Shown here: positions 36,537 to 46,734 of the stretch, piece after piece | How positions within the stretch are numbered: the stretch's first letter is position 1 | Layout of the letters: each line of letters opens with the position of its first letter | Origin: Cryobacterium shii | GTDB taxonomy: Bacteria > Actinomycetota > Actinomycetes > Actinomycetales > Microbacteriaceae | NCBI RefSeq assembly: GCF_004402595.1 | Contig: NZ_SOFY01000009.1 | Coordinates: 37,849-101,848, forward strand | Reading direction: 5' to 3' | Length of the DNA stretch: 64,000 nucleotides | The notes under the pieces: generated by a model | The model's database searches: none | What the model saw: the letters and a program-made list of their open reading frames with translations, nothing else | What the model was told of the DNA's origin: nothing | Made by a program: the position numbers and the translations under genes

Positions 36537-36636
36537 CCAGATACTCCCTTATGCATCACAACCCGATCCGCCCGACGCGAGATGACGCATCCGGGCAGGC
36601 GAAGAGTGGGCGAGCTTTCTCGCCCACTCGACTGTA

Positions 36637-38124
36637 CTACGGGCGCGAAAAGTCCTCGGCCAGGCGCAGCAGTGTCCTGACCGAGATTCCGGTCGGGCCG
36701 GCATTCGTGAAGCCCCACGCGCTGCCGGTGTTGTGTGCCGGTCCCGCGATGTCCAGGTGCGCCCACGGGATCGTCTCCGCGGATTCGCCCACTCCGCGGG
36801 TGCCGATGAATTCCTGGAGGAAGACTCCGGCCAGGAGCATTCCGCCGTGGCTGCTGCCGATCTTGGCGTTGGCGATGTCTGCGACGTCGGAATTCAGAGT
36901 GGCGCGCAGCTCCTCGGGGAGCGGCATCGGCCATATCAGTTCGCCGACCGACTTGCCGGCGGCGAGCACGCGCTCGACGAGCGCGTCCTGCCCCATGGCG
37001 GCGTAGTACCGCGTGCCGAGGGCGACGAGGGCGGCGCCGGTCAGGGTCGCGACGTCCACGATCGCGTCCGGGCCTTCTTCTCCGGCCGCGACGAGGCCGT
37101 CGGCGAGGACCAGGCGGCCCTCGGCATCCGTGTTCAGTACCTCGACCGTGCGTCCACCGCGGATGCGCAGAACGTCGTTGGGGCGAATGGCCGACCCGGA
37201 AGGCATGTTCTCGGCGATGCAGAGCCAGGCGGTGATGCGCAGGCCCAGGCCGAGCCGGGCCGCAGCCAGAGTCACGGCGAGCACTGTGGCCGCGCCCGTC
37301 ATGTCGTACTTCATGCCCACCATCGACGCCGGCGGCTTCAGGGAGAGTCCGCCGGTGTCGAACGTGATGCCCTTGCCGACGAGCGCCAGGTGCTGCGTGG
37401 CGCCTTCCGGTGAGTAGCTGACCTTGACGAGCCGGGGCGGTCGGGTTGATCCCTGGCCGACGCCGGCGATCCCGCCGAAACCGTCGGCGGCCAGTTGTTC
37501 CTCGTCCCACACGCGCACGGTGACCGGGAGGCCCGTTGCCGCCTCGACCGCGAGGCGAGCGAGCGAGTCCGGATACAGGTCTGACGGGGGCATGTTGACC
37601 AGGTCCTTGACCAGGCCGACGGCCTCGGTGATCGCGTCCACGCGGTCGACCGCGCCGTCCGCGCCGACGCCGGTGTGCACCGTGATCTCCTGAGCCGGCA
37701 GCTTCGTGGCCGCCAGCGAATTCTGACGGTAGGCGGTGAACGAATACGAACCGAGCGCTGCGCCCTCGAGTACAGCCTCGGCCCCCTCCGCCGTCAGGGT
37801 CGGGAAGGCGAATGCGACGGAGGCAACGCCGGTGAGCTGGCGAACCGCGGATCCCGCGGCATGGCGCAGGGCGTCCGCGGTGGCTTCCGTGCCGATGCCG
37901 ACAATGGCGATGCTGCGGGCTTTGCCGATCGATGCAGGCAGGCGGACAACCTGGTCGCGGGCGCCGGTGATGTCGAGGCTGGAAAGAATCTCCGCGAGGC
38001 CGGCGAAGGCCGGGTCGGCGTAGAGCGTTGCGGTGTCGCCCGATTGGAGCGCCCCGACGATGAGGACGTCGGCATCCGACTCGATGGCGGGTGCTGGGGA
38101 CAGGGTAAGACGGGGAGCAGTCAT
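36637..38124 (-). CDS. pepA: Leucyl aminopeptidase
   Basis: A 495-residue M17 family dizinc aminopeptidase that releases N-terminal residues from peptides. The C-terminal catalytic half has VGKGITFDTGGLSLKPP, with its metal-binding Lys and Asp, and the signature NTDAEGRL near residue 333. The N-terminal macro-like domain is less conserved. It lies about 100 bp upstream of lpdA on the same strand and is divergent from the PAC2 gene. Confidence 0.95.
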   Translation of the reverse strand: MTAPRLTLSPAPAIESDADVLIVGALQSGDTATLYADPAFAGLAEILSSLDITGARDQVVRLPASIGKARSIAIVGIGTEATADALRHAAGSAVRQLTGVASVAFAFPTLTAEGAEAVLEGAALGSYSFTAYRQNSLAATKLPAQEITVHTGVGADGAVDRVDAITEAVGLVKDLVNMPPSDLYPDSLARLAVEAATGLPVTVRVWDEEQLAADGFGGIAGVGQGSTRPPRLVKVSYSPEGATQHLALVGKGITFDTGGLSLKPPASMVGMKYDMTGAATVLAVTLAAARLGLGLRITAWLCIAENMPSGSAIRPNDVLRIRGGRTVEVLNTDAEGRLVLADGLVAAGEEGPDAIVDVATLTGAALVALGTRYYAAMGQDALVERVLAAGKSVGELIWPMPLPEELRATLNSDVADIANAKIGSSHGGMLLAGVFLQEFIGTRGVGESAETIPWAHLDIAGPAHNTGSAWGFTNAGPTGISVRTLLRLAEDFSRP

Positions 38125-38231
38125 CTTCCGATGGTACGCGGATCGTCCGCCGCGGCCGTGTTCGCTCTGGGCATCACGGCCCGAGCGTCGATTCCTCCCC
38201 GCCTCCGTTTCTGACGTTTAGAGTTAACGAC

Positions 38232-39155
38232 ATGCGTGATCCTGGTGACCTCTACGAGCTGACCGCGGACGCCGAGAACGTCCCGGAGGGGCTCCACCTC
38301 GTCGCGGGTCTGACGGGGTTCGCGGATGCCGGGGGAGCGGTGTCCCAGTTCACGGAGTACCTGCTCGGAACGCTAGAGCACACCGTCATCGCCACCTTCC
38401 ACCCTGACCTCCTTCTGGACTACCGGGCCCGCCGCCCGATCATCTACTTCGATCAGGACCACCTCACCGGCTACCAGCCGCCGGCTCTCCGGCTCTACCT
38501 GGCCCGCGACGAGATCGGCCAGCCCTTCCTGCTCCTTGCCGGGTACGAACCCGACTTCCGCTGGGACCAGTTCACCGCCGCGGTACTTAAGCTGGTGCGT
38601 CGATTCACGGTGGCCTCGACCACCTGGGTGCACGCCATCCCGATGCCCGTGCCGCACACGCGTCCGATCGGAGTCACGGTCAGCGGCAACCGCTCCGACC
38701 TGATCGAGAGCATGTCGGTGTGGCGCCCGCACACGCAGGTCCCCGCGAACGCCCTGCACCTGGTCGAGTTCCGGCTCCAGGAAAGTGGCACGACCGTCGT
38801 CGGTTTCGTTCTCCTGGTGCCCCACTATCTCGCGGACACCGAGTTCCCCGCGGCCGCACTGTCCGCACTCGAGAGCACGAGCGCGTCGACGGGTTTGATC
38901 TTCCCGACCGATCAGGTGCGCGAGCAGAATCGCGATTTCGTGGCCCGGATCGACGAGCAGGTTCACGACAACCCCGAGCTGGCCAAGCTGGTCGGCACAC
39001 TCGAAGAACGCTATGACGCTTATATGGAGGGCAGCACGCTGCGTTCGCCCCTGACGGACGAGTCCGGCGAGCTCCCGAGCGCCGACGAAATCGCGGCGGA
39101 ATTGGAGAATTTCCTCGCTACCCGCCGCGGCAGGGACGACGGCACACTCGCCTGA
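38232..39155 (+). CDS. PAC2-family protein
   Basis: A 307-residue protein of the PAC2 fold, related to proteasome-assembly chaperones. Typical segments are GFADAGGAVSQ near residue 32, RPIIYFDQDHL, and the central GVPHTRP-like MPVPHTRPIGVT region. Family members in actinobacteria are widely conserved but poorly characterised. The C-terminal 60 residues are acidic and helical. It is transcribed toward the MFS gene, with an 85-bp gap. Confidence 0.85.
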   Translation: MRDPGDLYELTADAENVPEGLHLVAGLTGFADAGGAVSQFTEYLLGTLEHTVIATFHPDLLLDYRARRPIIYFDQDHLTGYQPPALRLYLARDEIGQPFLLLAGYEPDFRWDQFTAAVLKLVRRFTVASTTWVHAIPMPVPHTRPIGVTVSGNRSDLIESMSVWRPHTQVPANALHLVEFRLQESGTTVVGFVLLVPHYLADTEFPAAALSALESTSASTGLIFPTDQVREQNRDFVARIDEQVHDNPELAKLVGTLEERYDAYMEGSTLRSPLTDESGELPSADEIAAELENFLATRRGRDDGTLA

Positions 39156-39240
39156 CCCGACGGCGTAGGCTTCTGTCCGTCGGAGCTCGAGGAGGCCGGA
39201 CCGTGCGGGAGCAGCCCCGAGCGCGGGTAAGTTAGGGGCA

Positions 39241-40575
39241 ATGAACTCGCGTCGGTCTTGGTTGGTCTTCTCCGTCGGATCGTTCGCCTATCTCTCAGCT
39301 GTCCTCCAGCGATCGTCTCTCGGGATTGCCGGCGTCGCGGCGACCGACCGTTTCGGCGGTTCGGCTGCGCTCCTGTCCAGCCTCGCCGTGGTCCAGCTCG
39401 TGGTCTACGCGGCCGCCCAGATTCCGGTGGGTGTCCTGATCGACCGCTACGGGCCGCGGGTGCTCGTGCTGACGGGGACCTCTCTGATGGCCGCCGGACA
39501 GGTCACGCTCGCGCTCGCCCCGAGCATCTCGATCGCCGTGGTCGGCCGCATCCTTGTCGGCGCTGGGGACGCCATGATCTTCATCTCCATGATCCGGCTG
39601 ATCTCATCCTGGTTCACCGGTCGCAGCGTTCCGCAGCTTTCCCAGTGGCTGGGAAACATCGGTCAGCTCGGACAGGTGCTCTCGGCAGTCCCGCTCGCCT
39701 GGGTGCTGCACACCTGGGGGTGGACACCCGCATTCCTCTCGGCCGCTTCCGTCGCTCTGGTTGCCCTGGTCGTCGGCATCGTGGTGATTCGGGACCAGCC
39801 GGCCGGCACGTCCGACCGGTTGAGGCCCACCAGCCTCGGTGAGGCACTGGCCCAGCTCAAACACAGCTTCAAGCGGCCGGGAACCCAACTGGGTTTCTGG
39901 TCGCACTACGTCACCCAGTCCGCCGGCACGGTCTTCACACTGCTCTGGGGCTTCCCATTCATGGTCTACGGGCTCGGTTACGACCCGTCCCTCGCCGCCG
40001 CGATGCTGATGGTCCTGGTCGGTACGGGAATGGTGTTCGGTCCGGTCCTCGGAATCCTCACGGCGCGGTACCCGCTGCGCCGTAGCAACATCGTGCTCGG
40101 CATCGTCACGGTCATGGCGGTTGCCTGGGCTGCCGTGCTGCTTTGGCCGGGGCAGCCGCCATTCTGGCTGATCGTGCTGTTGCTGGTGGCCCTGGGCGTC
40201 GGAGGGCCGGGTTCGCTGATCGGCTTCGACTTCGCCCGGACCTTCAATCCCCAGCGCAGCCACGGCTCGGCGAACGGGGTGGTCAACGTGGGCGGGTTCA
40301 CGGCCAGCTTCGTCATGGTCTACCTGGTCGGGCTGCTGCTGGACCTTCAGGACTCCTGGCGCGTTTCCGGGGGAGCGGCGAGTGATCTCTACTCACTCGA
40401 TTCCTTCCGTCTCGCTTTTTCCGTGCAGTTTCTGGTCGTGGGGATCGGGGTTGTCTTCCTCCTGCGGACCAGGACACGCACCCGTAGCCAGCTGTCGCGC
40501 GAAGAGGGGATCGAGGTGGCTCCGCTCTGGGTTGGACTGGCTCGTGCATGGCGCCGACGACGGCGACCTGAATAG
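39241..40575 (+). CDS. Major facilitator superfamily transporter
   Basis: A 444-residue permease with about 12 hydrophobic segments. The loop 2-3 motif appears as GVLIDRYGPRV near residue 63, and the N-terminal half resembles nitrate/hexuronate-type porters with IPVGVLIDR. The substrate cannot be told from the sequence. The C-terminus is basic and cytoplasmic. It precedes sigA by 230 bp; that gap contains a good promoter and no supported gene. Confidence 0.88.
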   Translation: MNSRRSWLVFSVGSFAYLSAVLQRSSLGIAGVAATDRFGGSAALLSSLAVVQLVVYAAAQIPVGVLIDRYGPRVLVLTGTSLMAAGQVTLALAPSISIAVVGRILVGAGDAMIFISMIRLISSWFTGRSVPQLSQWLGNIGQLGQVLSAVPLAWVLHTWGWTPAFLSAASVALVALVVGIVVIRDQPAGTSDRLRPTSLGEALAQLKHSFKRPGTQLGFWSHYVTQSAGTVFTLLWGFPFMVYGLGYDPSLAAAMLMVLVGTGMVFGPVLGILTARYPLRRSNIVLGIVTVMAVAWAAVLLWPGQPPFWLIVLLLVALGVGGPGSLIGFDFARTFNPQRSHGSANGVVNVGGFTASFVMVYLVGLLLDLQDSWRVSGGAASDLYSLDSFRLAFSVQFLVVGIGVVFLLRTRTRTRSQLSREEGIEVAPLWVGLARAWRRRRRPE

Positions 40576-40679
40576 GCGCGGCTGGCTTGCCGCATACACA
40601 AAGCATGCAATAATTGTCAATAGGGCCCTTTCTGGTCCGGGGAACAGCGACATGAGTGTCAATGTGAATCTCCCGGGAC

Positions 40680-40708
40680 TTGACATGGGTCCAAGTACTG
40701 CCCAAAAT
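40680..40708 (+). promoter_or_regulatory. Promoter upstream of sigA
   Basis: A consensus TTGACA at 40680-40685 is followed after 17 bp by CAAAAT at 40703-40708 (4 of 6 with TATAAT). It is about 100 bp upstream of the sigA ATG. This is the best housekeeping-type promoter noticed in the window and should also serve the downstream murT-gatD genes. Confidence 0.55.
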
Positions 40709-40805
40709 CCACACTGCCCCCGGTGCCCGTTCTGCCCGATCGACCCGGCTGAACCAGACCAGGCAGCGCCGCAGGTGTCCGCGCCACGGCATGAGAGGTG
40801 TTCGA

Positions 40806-42134
<1,329 letters not shown>

Positions 42135-42142
42135 GAACCCCG

Positions 42143-43411
42143 GTGCTCTATGCACCGGCGATCCTGCTCGGGCGGGTCGTGCGGATACTCGCCCGTTGGC
42201 GTAAACCCGGCGGGGGATCAGCGGTCCCCGGCCTCGTGGTCAACCGGGTCGCCCCCGGGTTCCTGCCGCGGACGCTGAACAGCTTTCCCGGTGGGCTGAT
42301 CATCGTCACCGGGTCGAGTGGCAAGTCGACCACGACGAAAATGCTGGTCGCGGCCCTGCGCGCGCACGGCACCGACGTCTTCACGAACCAGTCCACCGCC
42401 AATATCAGCCAGGGGCTCACGTCCGCTCTCCTCGAGCGGGTGAATCTGAACGGTAGGATCGCCGCGGACATGGCCGTGCTCGAAATGGATGAGGGCCACG
42501 GCGCCCTGATCTCCGGGTCTCTCGCTCCGCGCGTGGTCGCCCTGACCAACGTGATGGTGGACCAGATCGACCGCTTCCACGATTCCGACATGGTCGCGGC
42601 GATGCTCGCGAAAATCGCGGCCCGCGCCACCGGGACGGTCGTTGTCAACGCCGACGACGGGTACCTCGCCGATCTCGCCGCGGGACTCGGCGCCGGAGTG
42701 TCGGTTGCCCGGTACGGAGTGTCCGCAGAGGTGCTGGCGGCCAACCCGCGCGGGCTTGGCTACAGCGCCACCGCTCACGACCGGCTCCCCGCGGAGTCCG
42801 GAATGCTCCTGACCCACATCGACGGCCGCAACGCCACCATCGCGATCGCCGGGCAGGACTACCCCGTCGGATTGCCCTCACGGGGGACGCACTACGCCGT
42901 GGATGCCCTGACTGCTCTCGCCACCGCCCGGGCAGCCCTGGGCGATCGATTCGACCCCCGGGTGGCCGCCGAGGCAATCTCGACGATTCCGCCCGTCTTC
43001 GGCCGCGGCGAGATTGTCACCGTTCGCGGCCAACAGGTGGAATTCGTCCTCGTGCAGAATCCGGCCAGCTTCCAGCTCAACGTGGACAGCCTGGAACCCG
43101 GGACAGAGCAGATCCTGATCGCCATCGGCTCCGACGTGCGCGATCCGTCCTACTTCTGGCCCGTGAACACATCGGTACTCGGCCGCGTCCTCATCGCCTC
43201 CGGATCCAAAGCGCCGGACATCGCACTGCAGCTCGCCTATGACGACGTGATCGTCGAGCGGGTCGAGCCGGACCTGGGCCAGGCGCTCGATGACTTCCTG
43301 GCGCTGCCGAAACCGGCTGCCGGACTGAAAACGATCATCTTCTCCGCGGACTCGATGCGCCGAACCCGGGCCCACCTCGGGCTCGCCAGCAACAAGGAGG
43401 GCCAGGAGTGA
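42143..43411 (+). CDS. murT: MurT-like Mur ligase, cysteine-free variant
   Basis: A 422-residue Mur-ligase-type protein. The central ATPase has the P-loop TGSSGKSTTTKM (Lys61) and VLEMDEGHG. The C-terminal MurT domain includes VQNPASF near 304 and DPSYFW at 334-339, which corresponds to the DxSWxW region of canonical MurT. MurT with GatD normally amidates the alpha-carboxyl of D-Glu in lipid II. This protein contains no cysteine at all, so the Cys4 zinc ribbon of S. aureus MurT is missing; about 195-240 replaces it. The start is GTG, 8 bp after sigA. The nitrogen donor may differ (see GatD). Confidence 0.85.
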   Translation: MLYAPAILLGRVVRILARWRKPGGGSAVPGLVVNRVAPGFLPRTLNSFPGGLIIVTGSSGKSTTTKMLVAALRAHGTDVFTNQSTANISQGLTSALLERVNLNGRIAADMAVLEMDEGHGALISGSLAPRVVALTNVMVDQIDRFHDSDMVAAMLAKIAARATGTVVVNADDGYLADLAAGLGAGVSVARYGVSAEVLAANPRGLGYSATAHDRLPAESGMLLTHIDGRNATIAIAGQDYPVGLPSRGTHYAVDALTALATARAALGDRFDPRVAAEAISTIPPVFGRGEIVTVRGQQVEFVLVQNPASFQLNVDSLEPGTEQILIAIGSDVRDPSYFWPVNTSVLGRVLIASGSKAPDIALQLAYDDVIVERVEPDLGQALDDFLALPKPAAGLKTIIFSADSMRRTRAHLGLASNKEGQE

Positions 43412-44136
43412 CGACGGCACTGACGATCGTGTCCCTGTTGCCCGAGCTACTGGGCACGAACGGCGACGCGGCCAACGCCCGCGTTCTTGCCCAGCGCAGC
43501 CGGTGGGCCGGCATCGATGCGCACGTCGTGGACGTACGCACGGTCGACGACCTGCCCGAGCGGGCCGATGCCGTGGTGATCGGCTCCGGTTCGGATTCCG
43601 ACCTCGTCACCGCCCGAGACATCCTGGCGACGATGACCGGGCACCTGCGCACCTGGACGACCGAGGGCGTTCCGGTTCTGGCTGTCGGCACCGGGTGGGA
43701 ACTGCTGAGCTGGGGAATCGAGCTCGCGGACGGCTCAGTGATCGAAGGACTGGGCATCGTGGCCGGGCGCGCCGTGCCGTTGGCCGCCCGGGCCACGGAT
43801 GACGTCATCGTCGCCACGAAGCACGGTCGGCTGGTGGGGTTCGAGAATCACGCTCGCGGGTATGTCGGCGCGGAGGCGTCGCCTCTGGGCCGGGTCGAGT
43901 CGGGCACCGGAAACGGTGGAGGACTCGAGGGGCTCGTCATGGGCAACCTGGTCGGGACCCACCTGCACGGTCCCGTGCTTGCACGCAATCCCGGCCTGGC
44001 CGATCACCTGCTGCGCTCCGCGCTGGCCCGCCTCGGCCGCGCCTATACGCCCGGCGCGCACACGGTGGCGGTAGACGAGATAGCGCGGGCCGCGCGCAAC
44101 CCGATCGCGGTGCGCCTGGGGCTCACGGCGGAGTAA
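43408..44136 (+). CDS. gatD: GatD-like class I amidotransferase lacking the nucleophile cysteine
   Basis: A 242-residue homologue of GatD, the glutaminase partner of MurT. Family features are clear: IGSGSDSD near 59, EGLGIV, VGFENHARG near 143, and GTHLHGPVLARNP with His187. The nucleophile elbow, ICGGYQ in S. aureus, reads VGTGWE, so the position of Cys94 is Gly94, and the protein has no cysteine. It should therefore not hydrolyse glutamine by the usual mechanism. GTGA overlap with murT and a strong terminator after the stop define a tight pair. Confidence 0.85.
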   Translation: MTTALTIVSLLPELLGTNGDAANARVLAQRSRWAGIDAHVVDVRTVDDLPERADAVVIGSGSDSDLVTARDILATMTGHLRTWTTEGVPVLAVGTGWELLSWGIELADGSVIEGLGIVAGRAVPLAARATDDVIVATKHGRLVGFENHARGYVGAEASPLGRVESGTGNGGGLEGLVMGNLVGTHLHGPVLARNPGLADHLLRSALARLGRAYTPGAHTVAVDEIARAARNPIAVRLGLTAE

Positions 44137-44138
44137 AA

Positions 44139-44187
44139 AGCTACGGCGCAGGAGCAACCGTGATGCTCCTGCGCCGTAGCTTTGTTT
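44139..44187. terminator. Strong bidirectional terminator after gatD
   Basis: A perfect 18-bp stem (44139-44156 with 44164-44181) around a 7-nt loop. It is followed by TTTGTTT on the plus strand and by TTTT on the minus strand. It separates gatD from the convergent DUF7455 gene. Confidence 0.92.
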
Positions 44188-44202
44188 CGTCGTGCGTTCG
44201 CT

Positions 44203-44439
44203 CTAGGAGCGTTGGTCCTCTAGGAGCCGACTCGACTCGTCGTGCCAACTCTCGGCAATGGCTGCGAGCTTCTCCTGGTGCTTACGGCCGTGGTGAGCGC
44301 AGAACAACAATTCGCTGTTGTTGACTACGACCCGGATGTAGGCCTGGGCTCCACAAGCGTCGCAGCGGTCCGCTGCGGTGAGCTGGTGGGGAGCCTTCTC
44401 TTGGCCGACTGCACCATTTTCGGTGGCGATCTGAGACAT
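44203..44439 (-). CDS. Small zinc-ribbon-like protein (DUF7455)
   Basis: A 78-residue soluble protein. CDACGAQAYIRV followed by LLFCAHHGRKH gives a CxxC...CxxH metal-binding set, and the C-terminus is helical. I use ATG 44439, which has a perfect GGAGGA ribosome site; the longer open frame adds 12 unsupported codons. The family is conserved in actinobacteria near sigma and topoisomerase genes, function unknown. Upstream are two exact GATACCAA repeats. Confidence 0.82.
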   Translation of the reverse strand: MSQIATENGAVGQEKAPHQLTAADRCDACGAQAYIRVVVNNSELLFCAHHGRKHQEKLAAIAESWHDESSRLLEDQRS

Positions 44440-44457
44440 GGTTTCCTCCTCCAGACT

Positions 44458-44475
44458 GATACCAAGCGATACCAA
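44458..44475. repeat. Direct repeat GATACCAA spaced by one helical turn
   Basis: GATACCAA occurs at 44458-44465 and again at 44468-44475, a 10-bp period. It lies 19-36 bp upstream of the DUF7455 start codon and is a candidate operator or promoter element for that gene. Confidence 0.45.
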
Positions 44476-44611
44476 TGTTTGCTGTTCTTAATGTAAACAC
44501 GCTCCTGCCCGGTAATCGAGCCCGGAGGACGCTATTTCGCTCACCGCGTAGCCCGCCTCCGAGGAGTGTTGATGAAAGGCCGAGGGGCCACAGTCGGTAT
44601 TCTTGGAAGTT

Positions 44612-46693
44612 GTGAGCTCTTCTGACTATTCCGCGCGCCATCTGTCTGTCCTCGAGGGGCTGGAAGCGGTCCGCAAGCGTCCCGGCATGTACATCGGTTC
44701 CACCGACTCGCGGGGGCTCATGCACTGCCTCTGGGAGATCATCGACAACTCCGTCGATGAGGCCCTCGGCGGCTACGGCAGCGGGATCGACATCGTTCTG
44801 CACGCCGACGAGAGCGTGGAGGTCCGCGACACGGCACGAGGAATCCCCGTGGACATCGAACCCAAAACGGGTCTGACCGGGGTCGAGGTCGTTTTCACGA
44901 AATTGCATGCCGGTGGCAAATTCGGCAGCGGATCCTACGCCGCGTCCGGCGGGTTGCACGGCGTGGGCGCATCCGTTGTGAACGCCCTGTCGGAGCGCCT
45001 CGACGTCGAGGTCGACCGTGACGGGAAGACATGGGCCATGTCCTTCCACCGCGGCGAACCGGGCATCTTCGCCGACACGGGGGAGAAGAGTCCGGATGCT
45101 CCGTTCACCCCATTCGAGAACCAGAGCGAACTCCGAGTCATCGGCAAGGTCAAACGCGGCGTGACCGGCACCCGGGTCCGGTACTGGGCCGACCGGCAGA
45201 TCTTCACGAAGGGTGCGGCCTTCCAAACCGAGGAGCTGCTCGAACGGGCCAGGCAGACGGCGTTCCTCGTGCCCGGGCTGGGCATCGACATCGCCGACCA
45301 GCGCACCGCAGACCACGTGTTCGAATCATTCAAATTCGACGGCGGCATTTCCGAGTTCGTCGACCACCTCGCGACGGATTCCCCGATCACCGACACCTGG
45401 CGCCTGACCGGACAGGGCAGCTTCTCCGAGACCGTCCCCGTTCTGACGGACAAGGGAGCGATGGTTCCCACGGAGCTGGTGCGGGACTGCACCGTGGACA
45501 TCGCCCTCCGGTGGGGGACCGGGTACGACACCGTCGTGCGCAGTTTCGTGAACATCATCGCCACCCCGAAGGGTGGGACGCACCTGGCCGGCTTCGACGC
45601 CGGCCTGCTAAAGTTCCTGCGCGCCCAGGTCGAATTGAATGCGCGCCGCCTCAAGATGGGCTCGGACAAGCTCGAGAAAGACGACGTGATGGCCGGCCTC
45701 ACCGCGGTTCTGACGGTGCGACTGCCGGAGCCGCAGTTCGAAGGCCAGACGAAAGAAGTGCTCGGCACCCCAGCCGTGCGGGCCATCGTGGCGAACGTCG
45801 TCGCCAAGGCAATGAACGAGCGTTTCGTGTCCACCAAACGCGACGACAAGACCCAGGCTGCGGTCGTGCTCGACAAGATCGTGGCCGAGATGAAGTCACG
45901 CATCTCCGCGCGGGCGCACAAGGAGACCCAGCGGCGCAAGAACGCGCTGGAGAGTTCTTCGCTTCCGGCGAAGCTGGTTGATTGTCGCAGCAACGACGTG
46001 TCCACCAGCGAACTGTTCATCGTTGAAGGTGATTCCGCGCTGGGCACGGCGAAGCTGGCCAGGGACAGTGAGCACCAGGCCCTCCTGCCCATCCGCGGCA
46101 AAATCCTGAACGTGCAAAAGGCCTCCGTGTCCGACATGCTCTCCAACGTGGAGTGCGCATCCATCATCCAGGTGATCGGAGCCGGCTCCGGCCGGAGCTT
46201 CGACCTGTCTGCTGCCCGGTACGGCAAGGTCATCATCATGAGCGATGCGGATGTCGATGGCGCTCACATTCGAACGCTGCTGCTCACCCTGTTCTTCCGC
46301 TACATGCGGCCCATGATCACCGAGGGTCGGGTGTTCGCGGCGGTTCCTCCGCTGCACCGGGTCGTGGTCATGAACCCGGGCACCAAGCCCAACGAGACCA
46401 TCTACACCTACTCGGAGCAGGAGCTCCAGGGTGTCCTTGCCGGCCTGAAGAAGAGCGGCAAGCGGTATCAGGACCCGATCCAGCGCTATAAGGGACTGGG
46501 CGAGATGGACGCCGACCAGCTTGCCACGACGACCATGGAGCGCTCGCACCGCACGCTGCGCCGGGTGAGGGTCGCGGATGCCGAAATGGCCGGGAACGTC
46601 TTCGAGCTGCTGATGGGCAACGACGTGGCCCCACGCAAGGAGTTCATCATTGAGAGCTCCGACAAGCTCAGTCGCGACCGCATCGACGTCTGA
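44612..46693 (+). CDS. parE: DNA topoisomerase IV subunit B
   Basis: A 693-residue type IIA topoisomerase ATPase subunit. The GHKL domain has IIDNSVDEAL and the HAGGKFG loop. The TOPRIM domain contains EGDSALGTAK near residue 475 and DADVDGAHIR near 545. The combination with the separate parC-type gene at 47.5 kb, and the absence of dnaN or recF nearby, favours topoisomerase IV over gyrase. The start is uncertain: GTG 44612 or TTG 44603. Confidence 0.9.
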   Translation: MSSSDYSARHLSVLEGLEAVRKRPGMYIGSTDSRGLMHCLWEIIDNSVDEALGGYGSGIDIVLHADESVEVRDTARGIPVDIEPKTGLTGVEVVFTKLHAGGKFGSGSYAASGGLHGVGASVVNALSERLDVEVDRDGKTWAMSFHRGEPGIFADTGEKSPDAPFTPFENQSELRVIGKVKRGVTGTRVRYWADRQIFTKGAAFQTEELLERARQTAFLVPGLGIDIADQRTADHVFESFKFDGGISEFVDHLATDSPITDTWRLTGQGSFSETVPVLTDKGAMVPTELVRDCTVDIALRWGTGYDTVVRSFVNIIATPKGGTHLAGFDAGLLKFLRAQVELNARRLKMGSDKLEKDDVMAGLTAVLTVRLPEPQFEGQTKEVLGTPAVRAIVANVVAKAMNERFVSTKRDDKTQAAVVLDKIVAEMKSRISARAHKETQRRKNALESSSLPAKLVDCRSNDVSTSELFIVEGDSALGTAKLARDSEHQALLPIRGKILNVQKASVSDMLSNVECASIIQVIGAGSGRSFDLSAARYGKVIIMSDADVDGAHIRTLLLTLFFRYMRPMITEGRVFAAVPPLHRVVVMNPGTKPNETIYTYSEQELQGVLAGLKKSGKRYQDPIQRYKGLGEMDADQLATTTMERSHRTLRRVRVADAEMAGNVFELLMGNDVAPRKEFIIESSDKLSRDRIDV

Positions 46694-46734
46694 CCCGGTC
46701 GGCTGACGGCTGGCGGGCAACGCCGAGCGGGGGG

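Noticed and set aside
39157..39183. CCGACGG/CCGTCGG hairpin after the PAC2 gene as a terminator
   Set aside because: A 7-bp stem with a 13-nt loop and no T-run is too weak to call.
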